In this document: piece by piece, positions 5,875 to 7,752 of the stretch
How positions within the stretch are numbered: the first letter of the stretch is position 1
Layout of the letters: every line of letters starts with the position of its first letter
From: OMIS01 sp964443885
GTDB lineage: Bacteria > Patescibacteriota > Microgenomatia > UBA1400 > PJMF01
DNA: 7,752 bases
Assembly (NCBI GenBank): GCA_964443885.1
Contig: CAYUES010000047.1
Coordinates: 1 to 7,752, forward strand
Reading direction: 5' to 3'
Program-made: the position numbers and the translations under genes
Notes under the pieces: generated by a model
What the model saw: the letters and a program-made list of their open reading frames with translations, nothing else
What the model was told of the DNA's origin: nothing
The model's database searches: none

Positions 5875-6177
5875 ATGAGAGGTTTTTTAGAGTTCGTTCG
5901 CGAACAAGGAGTAGTTGGTTTGGCTGTTGGCTTTATCATGGGTGGCGCTATCTCAAAAGTCGTCAGTTCACTCGTTAATGACATCATTAATCCCCTCTTA
6001 GGTATTGCTTTAGGTGCGGCTGGCAATTTAAGCGATGCTAAGTGGCAAGTTGGTGAGGCAGAAATACTCTGGGGTAAATTTTTAAGTGGCTTGATCGACT
6101 TCGCCGTGATCGCGCTTGTCATTTACTTTGGTGTTAAACTACTCAAAATTGATCGACTCGACAAGAAAAAGAGTTAA
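5875..6177 (+). CDS. mscL: MscL large-conductance mechanosensitive channel
   Basis: A 100-aa protein from ATG 5875. It forms homo-oligomeric pores that open under membrane tension to release solutes on hypo-osmotic shock. TM1 with the glycine/alanine-rich pore-lining stretch VVGLAVGFIMGGAISKVVSS (13-32) is the family signature, followed by NDIINPLLG (35-43), a short periplasmic loop (about 48-66), TM2 (67-90) and a basic tail. Escherichia coli MscL is 136 aa, so the loop and C-terminal bundle are reduced. Start choice: the frame is open upstream with ATGs at 5803 (124 aa) and 5818. ATG 5875 aligns with the usual family N-terminus and has GGAG (5863-5866) eight bases before it, whereas 5803 has no Shine-Dalgarno. 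It is probably unrelated to copper. Confidence 0.93.
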   Translation: MRGFLEFVREQGVVGLAVGFIMGGAISKVVSSLVNDIINPLLGIALGAAGNLSDAKWQVGEAEILWGKFLSGLIDFAVIALVIYFGVKLLKIDRLDKKKS

Positions 6178-6224
6178 TCTTAAACTATCCTCAAATGAGG
6201 TCTTAGCGTTGCACGCACACAATT

Positions 6225-6755
6225 CTAATTACAGGTAATCTTAATCCAGTCACCTTCTTTAAGATCAGTAACCAGTTTGTAGCCATTATCTTGAGCCAAT
6301 TTTTCGGCAAACGTATGGCTTCCACAGTAGCGTTTGGCAAACTCCCAAAATGTTTGGTTTTTCTTGACTTTAAACGTAGGATAGGTTGTCACTGCTGAGG
6401 TTGTTGCAGCAGGAACTTGAATAGCTGCGGGTGAAGTACCGCCAGCTGCTGTAGCCGTTGCCGCCGATGGCGTTGTATGTAAAGGATCTAGGACGATACC
6501 AGGCATTGGTGACGCGATAGTAGCGGCAGGCGTTACTCCAAGTTCAGTAGGCATTTTACTTGGCAAACTGCCAGAACGAACGAGCATACTCAAGCCAAAA
6601 ACCAAAACTGCACATAGAATTACTACGCCAATCACTGTTTGAGGTTGCTGCGCGTGACGAGGTGGGGTAGTACTGTCAGCAGACTTAGGACTACGTTGTC
6701 GTGATCTAGACGAAGTTTTCTTTGTAGATTTTGAAACTGTGGCAGCTTTTTTCAT
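6225..6755 (-). CDS. Membrane-anchored LysM-domain protein
   Basis: A 176-aa protein with a cytoplasmic Lys/Arg/Ser-rich tail (1-39), one membrane segment (41-59), a long low-complexity Pro/Ala/Thr linker (about 63-123) and a C-terminal LysM domain (about 125-174). In the LysM, FKVKKNQTFWEFAKRYCG matches the first strand-helix (consensus y-V-k-GDTLw-IA-ry) and LKEGDWIKI the last strand (pGq-l-I). LysM binds the N-acetylglucosamine chains of peptidoglycan, so this is probably a cell-wall-contacting surface protein. C144 in the first helix and C175, next to last residue, could form a disulfide closing the domain. It lies seven bases after the 75-aa gene, sharing its promoter, with no obvious Shine-Dalgarno of its own, so coupled translation is likely. 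No catalytic domain is present. Confidence 0.87.
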   Translation of the reverse strand: MKKAATVSKSTKKTSSRSRQRSPKSADSTTPPRHAQQPQTVIGVVILCAVLVFGLSMLVRSGSLPSKMPTELGVTPAATIASPMPGIVLDPLHTTPSAATATAAGGTSPAAIQVPAATTSAVTTYPTFKVKKNQTFWEFAKRYCGSHTFAEKLAQDNGYKLVTDLKEGDWIKITCN

Positions 6756-6762
6756 GAAGTAG

Positions 6763-6990
6763 TTACCAAGTACTAGACTTAGCAGTTTTAGAAACTTTAG
6801 TAGGACTGCTCAACAATACTTTAAAAAACACTGTTGTAGCTCTATATAAACGATACAGAATTGTATATCCAATTGCTAGTGTCCAGATAAAAAAGGCTAA
6901 GATACCGAGAGAACCCCAGTAGGCAACAGATCCAACAATAAATGCGATAAGAAGAGAAAAATGTACAGTTAATCGGCTTAATTTTTTCAT
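6763..6990 (-). CDS. Small two-TM membrane protein of unknown function
   Basis: A 75-aa protein with two predicted hydrophobic segments (about 9-26 and 28-46, separated by WGS), an Arg/Tyr-rich stretch (YRLYR, 46-50), a further hydrophobic patch (TTVFFKVLL) and a Lys/Ser-rich tail. No family is recognised. It is accepted as real because a near-consensus promoter sits immediately before its ATG and it forms a close pair with the downstream LysM gene. It may help place or fold that protein, but this is only suggested by adjacency. Confidence 0.7.
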   Translation of the reverse strand: MKKLSRLTVHFSLLIAFIVGSVAYWGSLGILAFFIWTLAIGYTILYRLYRATTVFFKVLLSSPTKVSKTAKSSTW

Positions 6991-6998
6991 GCGAATAT

Positions 6999-7027
6999 AT
7001 TATAAGACATCAAGTGTTAGAAGTCAA
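6999..7027 (-). promoter_or_regulatory. Strong promoter of the 75-aa/LysM unit, nearly leaderless
   Basis: On the minus strand TTGACT (7027-7022) and a perfect TATAAT (7004-6999) are separated by an optimal 17 bases. Only eight bases lie between the -10 and the ATG at 6990, so the mRNA would have a leader of zero to about two bases and no Shine-Dalgarno. The -35 hexamer lies within the inner left arm and loop edge of an inverted repeat (7015-7047). Confidence 0.8.
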
Positions 7028-7047
7028 TAAACTATAGGCTTCTAACA
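7015..7047. repeat. Inverted repeat over the -35 of the 75-aa gene promoter
   Basis: TGTTAGAAG (7015-7023) and CTTCTAACA (7039-7047) are perfect 9-base complements. One G-T and one C-G pair extend the stem inward to an 11-base loop. The left arm overlaps the minus-strand -35 hexamer (7022-7027). Because it lies upstream of both divergent start sites, it would act as DNA, for example as an operator, rather than as an RNA hairpin of these genes. A weak bidirectional terminator relic is the alternative; no T-run follows. Confidence 0.6.
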
Positions 7048-7086
7048 GATTCTTTTACCAGAATTTAAAAAATGTAGTATTATTGG

Positions 7087-7116
7087 TGGACAGTTAGCAG
7101 TACCTATTTCTATAGT
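7087..7116 (+). promoter_or_regulatory. Promoter of the nuclease-family gene, predicted leaderless
   Basis: TGGACA (7087-7092) and TATAGT (7111-7116) each match consensus at five of six positions and are separated by 18 bases. The ATG follows only five bases after the -10, so transcription should start at or next to the start codon. No Shine-Dalgarno is present. Confidence 0.65.
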
Positions 7117-7121
7117 AATAT

Positions 7122-7752
7122 ATGCCAGATAAATTTTCAGCGACTTGGGTTTCACATAGTTCCATGAGCGACTTTTTAAAGTGTCCTCGAGCGTATTACT
7201 TGAATAACGTCTATCGTGATCCAAAGACTAACCATAAAATTCAAATCGTCAATGCACCTCTTTCACTTGGGCAAACCGTGCACCAGGTTTTGGAATCACT
7301 ATCGGTGCTGCCAGTGACCGAACGATTTAAACGACCATTGATCGACCGCTTTGATGAAGTCTGGAAAAACGTAAGCGGCAAGCGCGGTGGCTTTACGAGC
7401 GCTAATCAAGAAGCATTATACAAAGCTCGGGGAGTAGAGATGCTGCACACAGTCATGGAAAACCCTGGCCCCTTACTACGCACTGCCGTTAAAATTAAAG
7501 CAGACCTCCCGCAGTATTGGCTCTCAGAAGCAGACGAGATTATTCTGTGTGGCAAAATAGATTGGCTCGAGTACTTGCCAGAGCAGGATGCGGTTCATAT
7601 TATCGACTTCAAAACTGGTAAACGTGAAGAAGATGGTGCCTCGTTGCAGTTACCAATTTATCACTTACTTGTTAACAACACTCAAGGCCGTACAGTTGCC
7701 AAAGTCAGTTATTGGTACCTGGCTAATAGCACTGAGCCAGTTGAAAAAGAAC
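7122..7752 (+). CDS. PD-(D/E)XK nuclease-family protein (RecB/Cas4-like), 3' partial
   Basis: The reading frame is open from ATG 7122 to the window end (210 codons seen). An in-frame TAA at 7116-7118 makes this the only upstream-most start. The motifs of the RecB-like PD-(D/E)XK family (PDDEXK_1) appear in order: SHSSMSDFLKCPRAYYL (11-27), GQTVHQVLE with His54 (50-58), GKIDWLE with Asp147 (144-150), IDFKTGK with Asp162 and Lys164 (161-167), and QLPIYHLL with Gln176 and Tyr180 (176-183). His54, Asp147, Asp162 and Lys164 would form the metal-dependent nuclease centre. Cys21 in CPRAYYL is at the place of the first iron-sulfur cysteine of AddB/Cas4-type members; the other three would lie beyond the window. 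It is probably a single-domain DNA repair or processing exonuclease. No CRISPR repeats are nearby, so a Cas4 role is not supported. Confidence 0.9.
   Translation, partial: MPDKFSATWVSHSSMSDFLKCPRAYYLNNVYRDPKTNHKIQIVNAPLSLGQTVHQVLESLSVLPVTERFKRPLIDRFDEVWKNVSGKRGGFTSANQEALYKARGVEMLHTVMENPGPLLRTAVKIKADLPQYWLSEADEIILCGKIDWLEYLPEQDAVHIIDFKTGKREEDGASLQLPIYHLLVNNTQGRTVAKVSYWYLANSTEPVEKE

Noticed and set aside
6185..6210. Possible terminator hairpin CCTC-AAAT-GAGG between mscL and the LysM gene
   Set aside because: The stem is only four bases long, flanking bases do not pair, and there is no T-run.
7164..7752. Cas4 assignment for the nuclease-family gene
   Set aside because: There are no CRISPR repeats or other cas genes in the window, and the motifs are shared by many RecB-like nucleases.

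Overview
The window is a stretch of bacterial chromosome whose core is a five-gene copper-handling operon (csoR, a DUF305 gene, copA, a TauE/SafE-cupredoxin fusion, copZ; 1215-5755, + strand). The gene style suggests a Patescibacteria (CPR) genome: compact genes, small one-pass membrane proteins of unknown function, a short Fur-like regulator, and an MscL of the variant whose N-terminus reads RGFLEFVREQGVVGLAVGF. That assignment is inference from protein style, because no rRNA or universal marker gene is present. The nine complete genes all end in TAA or TAG, never TGA, and all read through full length under the standard code, so there is no sign of TGA recoding.

Layout. 1-95: leader with a weak promoter-like -10. 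96-701 (+): membrane-anchored extracytoplasmic protein of unknown function. 702-776: convergent gap with no convincing terminator. 777-1133 (-): short Fur-family regulator. 1134-1214: divergent promoter region carrying a CsoR-type operator. 1215-5755 (+): the copper operon. 5756-5874: probable promoter and leader for mscL. 5875-6177 (+): MscL channel. 6178-6224: convergent gap with no convincing terminator. 6225-6990 (-): two-gene unit of a 75-aa two-TM protein followed by a membrane-anchored LysM protein. 6991-7121: divergent intergenic region with two good sigma70-type promoters and a 9-bp inverted repeat. 7122 to the end (+): PD-(D/E)XK nuclease-family gene that runs off the window. No gene-free stretch exceeds 300 bases.

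How the genes work together. CsoR, with all canonical Cu(I) ligands, probably represses its own operon by binding CCCTATAGGG, which lies between the -10 region and the start codon. When Cu(I) rises, the operon is released. CopZ (cytosolic chaperone) would deliver Cu(I) to CopA (P1B-type ATPase) for export. The TauE/SafE-cupredoxin membrane protein and the anchored tandem DUF305 protein would bind or move copper at the outer face of the membrane. The Fur-like gene next door makes the region a small metal-regulation locus.

The most notable non-gene pattern is three promoters whose -10 hexamer ends only 5-8 nt before a start codon that lacks a Shine-Dalgarno (fur-like, 75-aa gene, nuclease). This predicts leaderless or nearly leaderless mRNAs. 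By contrast, csoR, copA, the TauE fusion and copZ have recognisable Shine-Dalgarno sequences 4-5 nt from their ATGs. Nothing here looks like a wholly new biological system; the copper operon is a variant of a known theme with some unusual details.
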